From positions 1-6,185 of the forward strand of contig CALZIH010000181.1 of NCBI GenBank assembly GCA_945787305.1: a stretch of DNA of 6,185 nucleotides, in the 5' to 3' direction. This document shows, piece after piece, positions 1 through 5,814 of this stretch. This DNA is from an uncultured Desulfobulbaceae bacterium. Its GTDB lineage: Bacteria > Desulfobacterota > Desulfobulbia > Desulfobulbales > Desulfobulbaceae. A program made the position numbers and the translations under genes. Under the pieces are notes generated by a model that saw only the letters and a list, made by a program, of their open reading frames with translations, did not search any database and was not told the origin of the DNA. Position 1 is the stretch's first letter, and each line of letters starts with the position of its first letter.

Positions 1-1272
1 TTGAATCCGATTGTCCAAAATACAACGTAACAGTGCGTCACGGGATTTTGGGAAGGACGGCCAGGAGTCGGTCATCTCCTTGCGGCGGACACTTGATCCG
101 GCACGGGCCTTCAGGGGGTTGGGGGCGAAAACGCTGGAGCTGACGATAAACTTTGGCGTATTGCCACGTTCTTTCTGCTGGGTCTCAAGCCAGCTCATGA
201 GCCGGCCAAGCTGGTTGGGTTCATTTCGAGGGTCCAGTGATGGGTAGCCCAGCAGGTGGTTATCGTTCAGATCGCCTTCGACCAGATCCATATACCGCTG
301 GGTACGGGTGTCAAGGGTGAAAAATGGATAGCCTGCGCAGGTGAAATGATAATAGAGGCGGTCGATCCAGGTACGAGGACCATGGCTCCATTGGTAGCTC
401 ATATACGCGCCGATTGCCATGTTGAACAGCCGGCGTTTCCTGCTGTCTTTGTTTATTCGATCCTGGGACCAGTTATCTTCAATTTCATGGTCGTCAAGAA
501 TCATATAGGAAGGAATGTTTTTAAGTAGCCTCCGCATATTCGGCGAACCGAACGCTTCCAGATAGCGACTCTGGAACTCCTCGAATGTATCGGCCAAGCC
601 AATTGGAATATGCCGATTAAGCATGTCGGCATAGATCTGGTCACCCACCATCAGTACAAAGCGGGGGCATGTGCCACCGGTATTGGAACGGGTTTCCTTG
701 AGCAAAGGTCTGAAGATAACATCTGCGTGCTTTACCTTCCACAACAGGCCGGGATAACGGCAGGAGCCAACAATAAAACTCAATTTTTTTTCGGGTTTTT
801 CACCCTGTGCAGGGAAGGTGGTAAATACTGCTTCCGAGGTGTCTGAATTGATTGTCAGCAACTCTTCAAGCCATACGCTTGGATCAGGCAGGCGATCCGT
901 CAAGGCGGTGCTCTCCATGCTCGCGTTGCCCGGAAGGGGATCGTCTATGGTCAGCGTGGCCATGCGCACCACATATTCGGTATCAGGTTCCAGCGTGTAT
1001 GGTTTATTTTTATCACCCAGGCCACTCTCAACACCCAGGTTGATGTCGCCGGTACGGTCAAATTCCCTTCGTAAGCGAAAATAGAAGGCAGGGGGGGTGG
1101 CGATTTTCTTTCCCTGTTTTTCCGTCACGGCAAGCAAGCCCACTGTTCGTCGATTGGGAGCCAGGATTGCACCGTTATCTTCCGGGTCGCCTGCCCGTAT
1201 CCAGAGTCTGCAACTATGGTCCGTCGTGTGTCCTATGATCGGTCCCAAGCCTGGTTCTCGTATTCCACTCAT
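1..1272 (-). CDS. PhoD-like metallophosphatase, C-terminus cut by window edge
   Basis: The reading frame runs open for 424 codons from ATG at 1272 to the window edge. A strong ribosome binding site (GGAGGA, 1278-1283) lies 5 nt upstream of the start. The N-terminal ~160 residues look like the beta-rich domain of the PhoD family. The metallophosphoesterase core follows: GSC at 169-171, GDQIYAD at 210-216, DDHEIEDNW at 260-268 and LDTR at 320-323. These match the metal-binding motifs of PhoD-like alkaline phosphatases and phosphodiesterases, which use Fe/Ca-type metal centres on phosphoesters. The last motif of the family (GDxH) should lie just beyond the window. The N-terminus (MSGIREPGLGPIIG) shows no Tat or Sec signal, so the protein is probably cytoplasmic, unlike classical exported PhoD. 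The substrate is unknown. The gene points the same way as the selenoprotein operon but is separated from it by about 670 nt, so it is probably transcribed separately. Confidence 0.9.
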   Translation of the reverse strand, partial: MSGIREPGLGPIIGHTTDHSCRLWIRAGDPEDNGAILAPNRRTVGLLAVTEKQGKKIATPPAFYFRLRREFDRTGDINLGVESGLGDKNKPYTLEPDTEYVVRMATLTIDDPLPGNASMESTALTDRLPDPSVWLEELLTINSDTSEAVFTTFPAQGEKPEKKLSFIVGSCRYPGLLWKVKHADVIFRPLLKETRSNTGGTCPRFVLMVGDQIYADMLNRHIPIGLADTFEEFQSRYLEAFGSPNMRRLLKNIPSYMILDDHEIEDNWSQDRINKDSRKRRLFNMAIGAYMSYQWSHGPRTWIDRLYYHFTCAGYPFFTLDTRTQRYMDLVEGDLNDNHLLGYPSLDPRNEPNQLGRLMSWLETQQKERGNTPKFIVSSSVFAPNPLKARAGSSVRRKEMTDSWPSFPKSRDALLRCILDNRIQ

Positions 1273-1556
1273 AATGCTCCTCCAGTCAGGTGCCGTGAGG
1301 TTTGCAGTTATTGGTTTTTGAGGTATGTCCGATTATCACTGTTCTAAATACCCTCCCTTTCCTTGGTGAAAGGATAGCGTTAGCAGGAAATGTCTGGGGC
1401 AAGGTAAAGGGCGTTGAACAAGTACGAGGCGAAGGGCACACAGAAGAACAGCGGAGAGAAAATCGGTCAGGGTATCTGCATTGTTGCACCATTGGACACC
1501 GTCTATATGTTTTATCGCCAAGGAATAACAAGTTTACATAACCACTTAGGTTTTAT

Positions 1557-1585
1557 AATCTAAATAACCTTTACTCTGTCGTCAA
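1557..1585 (-). promoter_or_regulatory. Candidate sigma70-type promoter toward the phosphatase gene
   Basis: On the minus strand, TTGACG (1585-1580) is followed after exactly 17 nt by TAGATT (1562-1557). That is 5 of 6 and 4 of 6 matches to the -35 and -10 consensus. It would start transcription near 1550 and leave a leader of roughly 280 nt before the phosphatase ATG. A plus-strand pair, TTTACA (1533-1538) and TATAAT (1554-1559), overlaps it with a short 15-nt spacer and faces no recognised gene. Both come from reading by eye in A/T-rich DNA, so they could be chance matches. Confidence 0.3.
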
Positions 1586-1846
1586 GGGGGAGGGTATAGC
1601 TGCGGTGAAAATAGAACGATTATTATTCCTTTCAATGGGCAGGCTTGTCGACCATACTTACGAGTTGTATGGTTAGTTGCACAAGATAACTCCTTCCAGC
1701 AGGCTTGATGGAAATATAGGCTCAAAAAAATATTCTGATAAAAAAAAAGTATAGCCAAGGTGTCCGATTTTGCCCAAATGAGGGTGCCTAAGGTAACTCA
1801 AAACACAGAGTAGCGCGGTGAGATGTATTGCTCTCCAGCACTATTG

Positions 1847-1924
1847 TTATAAAACAGCTTGCCCTGCTGACGAGAGAACGGCAATTCCCCAGATGAGTGC
1901 AACGCTTAACAGGGAAGTTGGCAT
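1847..1924 (-). CDS. Hydrophobic 25-residue mini-ORF downstream of the methyltransferase, doubtful
   Basis: An ATG at 1924, 21 nt after the methyltransferase stop and in the same frame, opens a 25-codon frame ending in TAA. The peptide begins MPTSLLSVALIWGIAVLSS and then runs to AGQAVL. It resembles a signal peptide or a single membrane helix. There is no clear ribosome binding site before it. It could be a tiny membrane peptide co-transcribed with the operon, the decayed front of a lost exported protein, or chance. I recognise no family. Confidence 0.15.
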   Translation of the reverse strand: MPTSLLSVALIWGIAVLSSAGQAVL

Positions 1925-1945
1925 TTCAATTGGCTGTTCGAGTAT

Positions 1946-2800
1946 CTATTTAACCGCTCGAAATAACGCTCCAATTGTATATTGTGATGTTCTGGTGCCG
2001 GTTTTTCCAAGATATCTGACTTCGGCGAATCCGGCTTGTTTCATCAGTCTGATTTGATCCTCGACGAGGATCGTGCCGCCTATTCATTGGGTCCAGGCCT
2101 CTAGGCTTCCTGTCAATTCAGAGGGCAGTTTGTTTTCCGTTACAATATCAGCAAACTGAAATCTTCCGCCTGGTTTTAGAACTCTGTGAATCTCTTGAAA
2201 AAGATAGAGTTTGTTCGGGGAGAGATTGATTACGCCGTTGGAGATGACCACGTCGAACATGGTATCTTGAAAGGGTATCTCCTCATTATCGATTTGGACA
2301 ATCTCAACGTTTGTTACGCCTGTGGCCTTGCAGTTCTCTTTGGCGCGGACAACCATTTCTTCTGTTAAATCGATGCCGTAAACCTTTCCTTCCCTGCCGG
2401 TTGTTCGACTGGCAACGATCAAGTCAAAGCCTGCTCCGCATCCTATGTCAAGGACTATGCTGCCTTGCTCAATCTCATCAATCGAGAATGGATTGCCGAC
2501 CCCGCAAAAGGCGTTGAGTAGCTCGGGCTCGATGTCCTGGAGAAGAGAATGGTCGTACCCCAGTGCCAGGGCCCCGCTTTTACCGGTGAGATACTGAAAT
2601 TTCCCCTCGGCGGAGATTGATACTTCAGCATATTTTTTTCTGATCGACTGGCGGATATGCCGCTGTCCTTCGATAGGTATTGTTGTCGAATCAAAATGGG
2701 TCAGGGTGGAGACTGACTGTAAAGGTATATCCTGACGACCGTCAGGCTCTGAGCCCGGAGGTCAACAGTTTGAGTTCGGGGTGTTTTTTTTTGCTTCCAA
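1946..2800 (-). CDS. ArsM-like SAM methyltransferase with two selenocysteines
   Basis: This is read as one 284-residue protein from TTG at 2800 to TAG at 1946, with two in-frame TGA codons decoded as selenocysteine: U13 (2762-2764) and U239 (2084-2086). The TTG start is preceded by AGGAG (2811-2815) at 10 nt and lies 16 nt after the MerT-like stop. No in-frame ATG precedes the conserved domain. The fold is a class I methyltransferase: motif I VLDIGCGAGFD at 116-126, GIDLTEEMV at 142-150, SNGVINLSPNK at 187-197, and RVLKPGGRFQFADI at 206-219. FCGVGNP (98-104) and the C-terminal RTSQYTIGALFRAVK resemble arsenite methyltransferases (ArsM), which methylate As(III) with S-adenosylmethionine. U239, in WTQ-U-IGG, occupies the place of the ArsM C-terminal substrate cysteine (Cys224 type). 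The partner cysteine (Cys174 type) is Gly189. An N-terminal Cys12-Sec13 pair is added. The substrate is probably a metal or metalloid, but arsenic itself is unproven. Confidence 0.88.
2056..2086 (-). promoter_or_regulatory. SECIS-like element for Sec239 of the methyltransferase
   Basis: The UGA at 2086-2084 is followed after 11 nt by a perfect 7-bp hairpin (2072-2056) with arms GATCCTC and GAGGATC and a GTC loop beginning with G. The apical loop lies 18 nt after the UGA. This fits the bacterial SECIS model: loop of 3-14 nt, G in the first two loop positions, loop about 16-37 nt after UGA. SelB bound here would deliver Sec-tRNA. The frame continues for 45 conserved-looking codons after the UGA. 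Confidence 0.85.
2731..2764 (-). promoter_or_regulatory. SECIS-like element for Sec13 of the methyltransferase
   Basis: The UGA at 2764-2762 is followed after 15 nt by a perfect 6-bp hairpin (2746-2731) with arms CCTGAC and GTCAGG and the loop GGTC, which starts with two G residues. The apical loop begins 22 nt after the UGA, as expected for a bacterial SECIS. Its sequence is unrelated to the other SECIS-like elements here, so the four elements are not copies of one another. Confidence 0.82.
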
Positions 2801-2816
2801 AATGATTACTCTCCTC

Positions 2817-3107
2817 TCAGTTGGTGATAAAGGCGTATAGGAGAAAGCCTATGCATAACAGGGTGGTGCCTAAGAGTATGCCGATGTTCCAGGGGTTTGC
2901 TTTTTTTCGATCCCGGTAGGTCATGAAAAGAGCCAGACCAAGAAATATAAGGGTCGCCGCCAGAAATATCCAACGGTATTTCGCAAACCATACGGAGAGG
3001 GTAAAGCTTCCCAGGCCAAAACTGGCCAGGATTATGGGTATTTGTCAACAGAAGGCATAAGCCAGTGCGGATGTGATGGCCCCGCCTTTAATGTATTGCG
3101 TTTTCAT
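2817..3107 (-). CDS. Short MerT-like membrane transport protein with Cys-Sec pair
   Basis: This is read as a 96-residue protein from ATG at 3107 to TGA at 2817, with an internal TGA (3045-3047) decoded as selenocysteine 21. The ATG lies within the end of the thioredoxin-like gene (20-nt overlap). A GAGGAA site (3118-3123) sits 10 nt upstream, so translation is probably coupled. Three membrane helices are visible at about 9-30, 45-63 and 74-94. Helix 1 reads GGAITSALAYAF-C20-U21-QIP. This matches MerT, the inner-membrane mercuric-ion transporter, whose helix 1 carries an adjacent Cys-Cys pair that takes Hg(II) from the periplasm. The second MerT cysteine pair, in the cytoplasmic loop, is absent: that loop is TYRDRKKANPW. 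The protein is also shorter than typical MerT (about 116). The likely role is binding and moving a soft metal or metalloid. The terminal TGA lacks a SECIS-like hairpin and is a true stop. Confidence 0.88.
3011..3047 (-). promoter_or_regulatory. SECIS-like element for Sec21 of the MerT-like protein
   Basis: The UGA at 3047-3045 is followed after 16 nt by a hairpin (3030-3011). Five base pairs (GGCCA with TGGCC) close a GTTT loop. Below them lie a T-T mismatch and two further C-G pairs. The loop begins with G and lies 24 nt after the UGA, within the bacterial SECIS range. Confidence 0.85.
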
Positions 3108-3570
3108 CCCTGATCAGTTCCTCTATGCCTTTTTTAAGTTGCTCAAAATTAATGGTATCGGTGTGCCGCTTTATGATTTTGCCCTCTCTGCTGATGAAAA
3201 TCGTTTCAGGAATTCCGCCAGCTCCAAGCGCCTTGGCAATTCCGGTTTCTTTGCCTACCGGAAAGGATAACTTGTATTTTTTTGCGAACTTTTTAATATC
3301 CTTGTCCCCGCTCATGGTAAATGCAGCCAGGAAAAGTACGTCTTTGTCTGCGTAGGTCAGGTAGGCTCTCTGTAACTCAGGAGCTTCGTCTTTGCATTTT
3401 TTTCACCAGTGTGAGCCGATGTTGACCACCAAAGGCTTGCCCTTGATATCTTCCCAGCGGTAGGTTTTGCCCGTAATATCGGTAAAGGAGAAATCTTGAA
3501 CCGAGTTGCCGTAAAGCGGGGCAGCAAGAAGCAGCAACAGGCATAGCTGGAGCAGTATTTTTCGTTTCAT
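3088..3570 (-). CDS. Exported thioredoxin/TlpA-like selenoprotein (UxxC)
   Basis: This is read as a 160-residue protein from ATG at 3570 to TAA at 3088, with TGA at 3403-3405 decoded as selenocysteine 56. A TAG in frame three codons upstream fixes this ATG as the earliest start. No clear ribosome binding site precedes it. Residues 1-21 form a Sec-type signal peptide: MKRK, then a leucine-rich core, then APLYG. No lipobox cysteine sits at the cleavage region, so the protein is probably periplasmic. The thioredoxin fold follows: VVNIGSHW-U56-KK-C59 is the redox site where the family has WCxxC, and GGIPETIFI (118-126) carries the cis-proline. The length suits TlpA/ResA-type thiol-disulfide proteins. 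It is the first gene of the three-gene operon. It could reduce the Cys-Sec pair of the MerT-like partner, or pass metal to it in place of MerP. Both roles are inferred. Confidence 0.9.
3365..3405 (-). promoter_or_regulatory. SECIS-like element for Sec56 of the thioredoxin-like protein
   Basis: The UGA at 3405-3403 is followed after 18 nt by a hairpin (3384-3365). GCTC and CTG pair with CAG and GAGC, one A is bulged in the 3' arm, and the AGTTA loop has G at its second position. The loop starts 26 nt after the UGA. Spacing, loop size and G placement agree with the bacterial SECIS model. Confidence 0.82.
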
Positions 3571-3642
3571 GACGATCTATTCGAGAATTCCATATATCTA
3601 TTGGTGTTGCACTATCCTTTTTGGTTTTGCGAAAAACAGGAA

Positions 3643-3662
3643 GAACAGCAGTATTACTGTTC
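3643..3662. promoter_or_regulatory. Operator-like inverted repeat between divergent genes
   Basis: GAACAG (3643-3648) and CTGTTC (3657-3662) form a perfect 6-bp inverted repeat with an 8-nt centre. It lies 73 nt upstream of the selenoprotein operon start and about 180 nt upstream of ftsH, in a 270-nt divergent intergenic region. Symmetry and position suit a dimeric repressor or activator site. No regulator gene lies in the window and I cannot assign a family. It could also act as an RNA hairpin, or be chance. Confidence 0.35.
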
Positions 3663-3704
3663 AGGGGTGTTCATTATCTCCCGAACCGCTGCTTTCATTG
3701 TGTA

Positions 3705-3732
3705 TTGTTTACATCCTAAATATAAGTATAAT
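3705..3732 (+). promoter_or_regulatory. Candidate sigma70-type promoter of ftsH
   Basis: A perfect -10 hexamer TATAAT (3727-3732) is preceded after 16 nt by TTGTTT (3705-3710), a weak -35. It would give a leader of about 100 nt before the ftsH start. No clear minus-strand promoter for the selenoprotein operon was found in the same region; a weak CTGTTT/GATAGT pair lies near 3615-3645. Confidence 0.4.
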
Positions 3733-3840
3733 ACCGGTCCTACGTTGTGGCTGCACGGTTTTTCTGCATTAAAGAAGAAATATGAGTACAATAGGTGGCA
3801 AGCTGGGGCTGCTGAAAATGGGAAAGAAATAGGAGGGGCT

Positions 3841-5664
3841 ATGGGTGTTTTTTCTCTTTCAATACGTATGGTTATCATTGTTTTCTTACTGTCGATTCTG
3901 CACCCTGTCGAGGTCGACGCTGTTGAAGGTGAGAAGGCGTCACTGAGCTATATGGATTTTCTTACGAAATTGAGCAACGACGAAATAGCAGAAATCACCG
4001 AGATCCGTATGGAAGGAGGTACGTTATACCTTACCGATACCTCCGGCAAGCAATTCTCCACTGTTTCCGCAGACGTTCCGGGACTCTTGCCTCAGCTTAT
4101 CGAAAAACAAATCGTCCTTCAGGTTAAAACCGAACCGACATATACGCCGCGGGAGATATTTTTTCAATTGGTGCCCGTTTTTCTTATCCTTTTTGCTTGG
4201 TTTACTATCCGCAATATCAAAAAACTGAAAAAAAAAGATGACAAATTCGCCAGTAAAAAAGCTATCACGTTTCAAAAGGGCGAAACACCGGTCACCTTTA
4301 ATGATGTATCTGGTATTCCCGAAGCGAAAGAGGAACTGCTTGAAATTGTAGACTTTCTAAGGAAACCTGATAAATACAGCAAGCTTGGTGCCGTCATACC
4401 CAAAGGTGTTTTGTTTCAGGGTCCTCCGGGTACCGGAAAAACGCTGCTGGCCCGTGCGGTAGCCGGTGAGGCTGGTGTTCCTTTTTACAGCATCAGTGGT
4501 TCGGATTTTGTGGAAATGTTTGTCGGGGTCGGGGCATCACGGGTGCGGGATCTTTTTAGCGAGGCAAAAAAGAATGCACCATGCATCATCTTCATTGATG
4601 AAATTGATGCTGTCGGTGGTCACCGGAGCGCAGACATTGCAACCGGTGGTCAAGATGAACGTGGTCAGACACTCAATGCCCTTTTGGTCGAAATGGATGG
4701 TTTCAGTTCCGATGCCGCGGTTATATTGCTTGGGGCAACAAACCGTCCGGACTGTCTTGATCCAGCCCTGCTCCGGTCCGGTCGCTTTGACCGGCAAATA
4801 AATATCCTGCCGCCGGATGTAAAAGGGCGCTTGAAAATATTGCTGGTCCATACCCGTAAAACGAAGTTGTCGGAAAATGTGGATTTGGAGAAGATAGCAC
4901 GTTCCACCCCCGGTTTTACCGGCGCAGAATTAGCGGCCCTTGTCAACGAGGCTGCAATTATTGCCGTCAGGGAGGGGAAAGCATCCGTTGAGACAAACGA
5001 TTTCGAGGTTGCCGTCGACAGAATCCTCTTGGGTATTGAGCGCAAGGGGATGATCATAAGTGACAAAGAGCGCAAGACCATGGCTTTTCATGAGGCTGGG
5101 CACGCCATTGTAGCCAGGTTTGTTCCTGAGACCGACCCTATCGCAAAGATTTCCATCATTCCCAGGGGGCGAGCCTTAGGGCACACGCTCCAGCTCCCCC
5201 TAACCGACAGGCATTCTTATTCCAAGGAGTATCTTCGCAGTAAAATTATCATTTTTATGGGAGGGCGTGCCGCAGAGGAAATTTGTTTTAACCAGCAGAC
5301 AACGGGTGCGGAAGATGACTTGTATCAGGCGGTGGGGCTGGCGAATAAAATGGTCTGCCGCTGGGGAATGAATCCGGTCGTCGGCGCTGTCTCATATTCC
5401 CACAACATCGGTAGATTTCTCGGGGATCAGGATACCACAAATATGTACAGCGAAGAAACCGCTCGCACGATCGATAAGGAGGTGAAAAAAATCATTGATG
5501 AGTGCTATGCCGAGGCCACTCGGATTTTAACAAGAGAGAAAGATTTTTTGCTTCACCTATCGGACATGCTGCTCGTCAATGAAACGCTGGATCATGAAGA
5601 GATGGAAATTGTTCATACCTGTGTGAAAAAGAAACGGTTGGAAAAAAAGGCTGAGAAATCCTGA
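3841..5664 (+). CDS. ftsH: ATP-dependent zinc metalloprotease FtsH
   Basis: FtsH is a membrane-anchored AAA+ protease that unfolds and degrades membrane and regulatory proteins at the cytoplasmic face. This copy has 607 residues, slightly short of the usual 610-650. The frame is open from 3601, but the start at 3841 is preferred: AGGAGGGG (3831-3838) lies just upstream, and translation begins directly before the first membrane helix (about 8-21). A periplasmic domain (about 25-103) and a second helix (about 104-122) follow. The AAA module shows Walker A GPPGTGKT (194-201), pore loop FVG (227-229), Walker B IIFIDEID (249-256) and the second region of homology NRPDCLDPALLRSGRFDR (301-318). The protease module has HEAGH (417-421) and the third zinc ligand, probably Asp493 in TTGAEDD. 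All key residues are intact, so it should be active. It ends in TGA, which is a stop here. It is divergent from the selenoprotein operon. It may be one of several FtsH paralogs. Confidence 0.97.
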   Translation: MGVFSLSIRMVIIVFLLSILHPVEVDAVEGEKASLSYMDFLTKLSNDEIAEITEIRMEGGTLYLTDTSGKQFSTVSADVPGLLPQLIEKQIVLQVKTEPTYTPREIFFQLVPVFLILFAWFTIRNIKKLKKKDDKFASKKAITFQKGETPVTFNDVSGIPEAKEELLEIVDFLRKPDKYSKLGAVIPKGVLFQGPPGTGKTLLARAVAGEAGVPFYSISGSDFVEMFVGVGASRVRDLFSEAKKNAPCIIFIDEIDAVGGHRSADIATGGQDERGQTLNALLVEMDGFSSDAAVILLGATNRPDCLDPALLRSGRFDRQINILPPDVKGRLKILLVHTRKTKLSENVDLEKIARSTPGFTGAELAALVNEAAIIAVREGKASVETNDFEVAVDRILLGIERKGMIISDKERKTMAFHEAGHAIVARFVPETDPIAKISIIPRGRALGHTLQLPLTDRHSYSKEYLRSKIIIFMGGRAAEEICFNQQTTGAEDDLYQAVGLANKMVCRWGMNPVVGAVSYSHNIGRFLGDQDTTNMYSEETARTIDKEVKKIIDECYAEATRILTREKDFLLHLSDMLLVNETLDHEEMEIVHTCVKKKRLEKKAEKS

Positions 5665-5763
5665 GCAGGGAACCCGTTGAGCATTTGGTTTCTGTTCAGG
5701 ATTGGTTATTTGTAATGTGGCAAGCCGGCGGAAAGTATTTGCTGACCTGAATCGTTTCCTCAT

Positions 5764-5814
5764 GCAGAATTTCTACTCTTTCTGCTCAAGGTCTATTTGT
5801 TACCCATGAGCAGA
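5764..5814. terminator. Overlapping inverted repeats between convergent ftsH and GGDEF genes
   Basis: GCAGAA (5764-5769) pairs with TTCTGC (5780-5785) around a 10-nt loop. The second arm, extended as TCTGCTC (5781-5787), can instead pair with GAGCAGA (5808-5814), with inner GGT/ACC pairs. The two hairpins exclude each other. They sit between two genes that converge, where a shared terminator is expected. Neither is followed by a strong T-run, so termination is only a guess. Confidence 0.3.

Larger units (their letters stand above)
1273..1945. other. Long intergenic region without a convincing gene
   Basis: This 673-nt stretch separates the phosphatase from the selenoprotein operon. Frames of 60-81 codons exist on both strands around 1286-1541. 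They overlap each other and have protein-unlike composition, with no recognisable family. A/T-rich runs occur near 1725-1750. Two weak inverted repeats are visible: CCTTTC/GAAAGG at 1356-1373, and ACCATAC/GTATGGT at 1651-1673 with a 9-nt loop. Neither is followed by a convincing T-run on either strand, so I do not call a terminator. A candidate promoter and a hydrophobic mini-ORF inside it are listed separately. I saw no tRNA, CRISPR array or transposon end. Confidence 0.6.

Noticed and set aside
11..1084. Plus-strand open frames across the left end
   Set aside because: They lie antisense to the PhoD-like gene, whose minus-strand frame is open throughout and carries clear motifs.
1286..1541. 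Overlapping 61-81 codon frames on both strands in the intergenic region
   Set aside because: They conflict with each other and show no recognisable domain or protein-like pattern.
2084..2422. A stand-alone 112-residue methyltransferase fragment starting at an internal TTG
   Set aside because: The start falls inside the SAM-binding domain and the TGA end cuts a conserved ArsM C-terminus. The full frame 2800-1946 with two Sec codons explains the homology on both sides.
2817..2819. Terminal TGA of the MerT-like gene as a further Sec codon
   Set aside because: It follows the third membrane helix at a natural end, no cysteine is expected there, no hairpin follows, and the next gene's ribosome binding site begins immediately.
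2455..3048. Open frames at 2455-2694 and 2806-3048 on the minus strand
   Set aside because: They are out of frame with the methyltransferase and MerT-like proteins and have no family-like composition. They appear only because the true frames contain TGA.
1946..3570. Three pseudogenes broken by nonsense mutations
   Set aside because: All interruptions are TGA, all sit at functional cysteine positions, there are no frameshifts, and each has a SECIS-like hairpin.
1946..3570. Genetic code with UGA read as tryptophan or glycine
   Set aside because: UGA ends ftsH, the GGDEF gene and the MerT-like gene at sensible family lengths, and tryptophan in these genes is encoded by TGG.
3601..3840. 80-residue N-terminal extension of FtsH
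   Set aside because: It has non-protein-like composition, and a strong ribosome binding site lies immediately before ATG 3841 at the usual FtsH N-terminus.
5786..5788. TGA at the end of the GGDEF gene as Sec, since the frame stays open about 30 codons more
   Set aside because: The GGDEF domain is complete by then, no cysteine position is expected, and the nearby hairpin starts directly at the UGA, too close for a SECIS.
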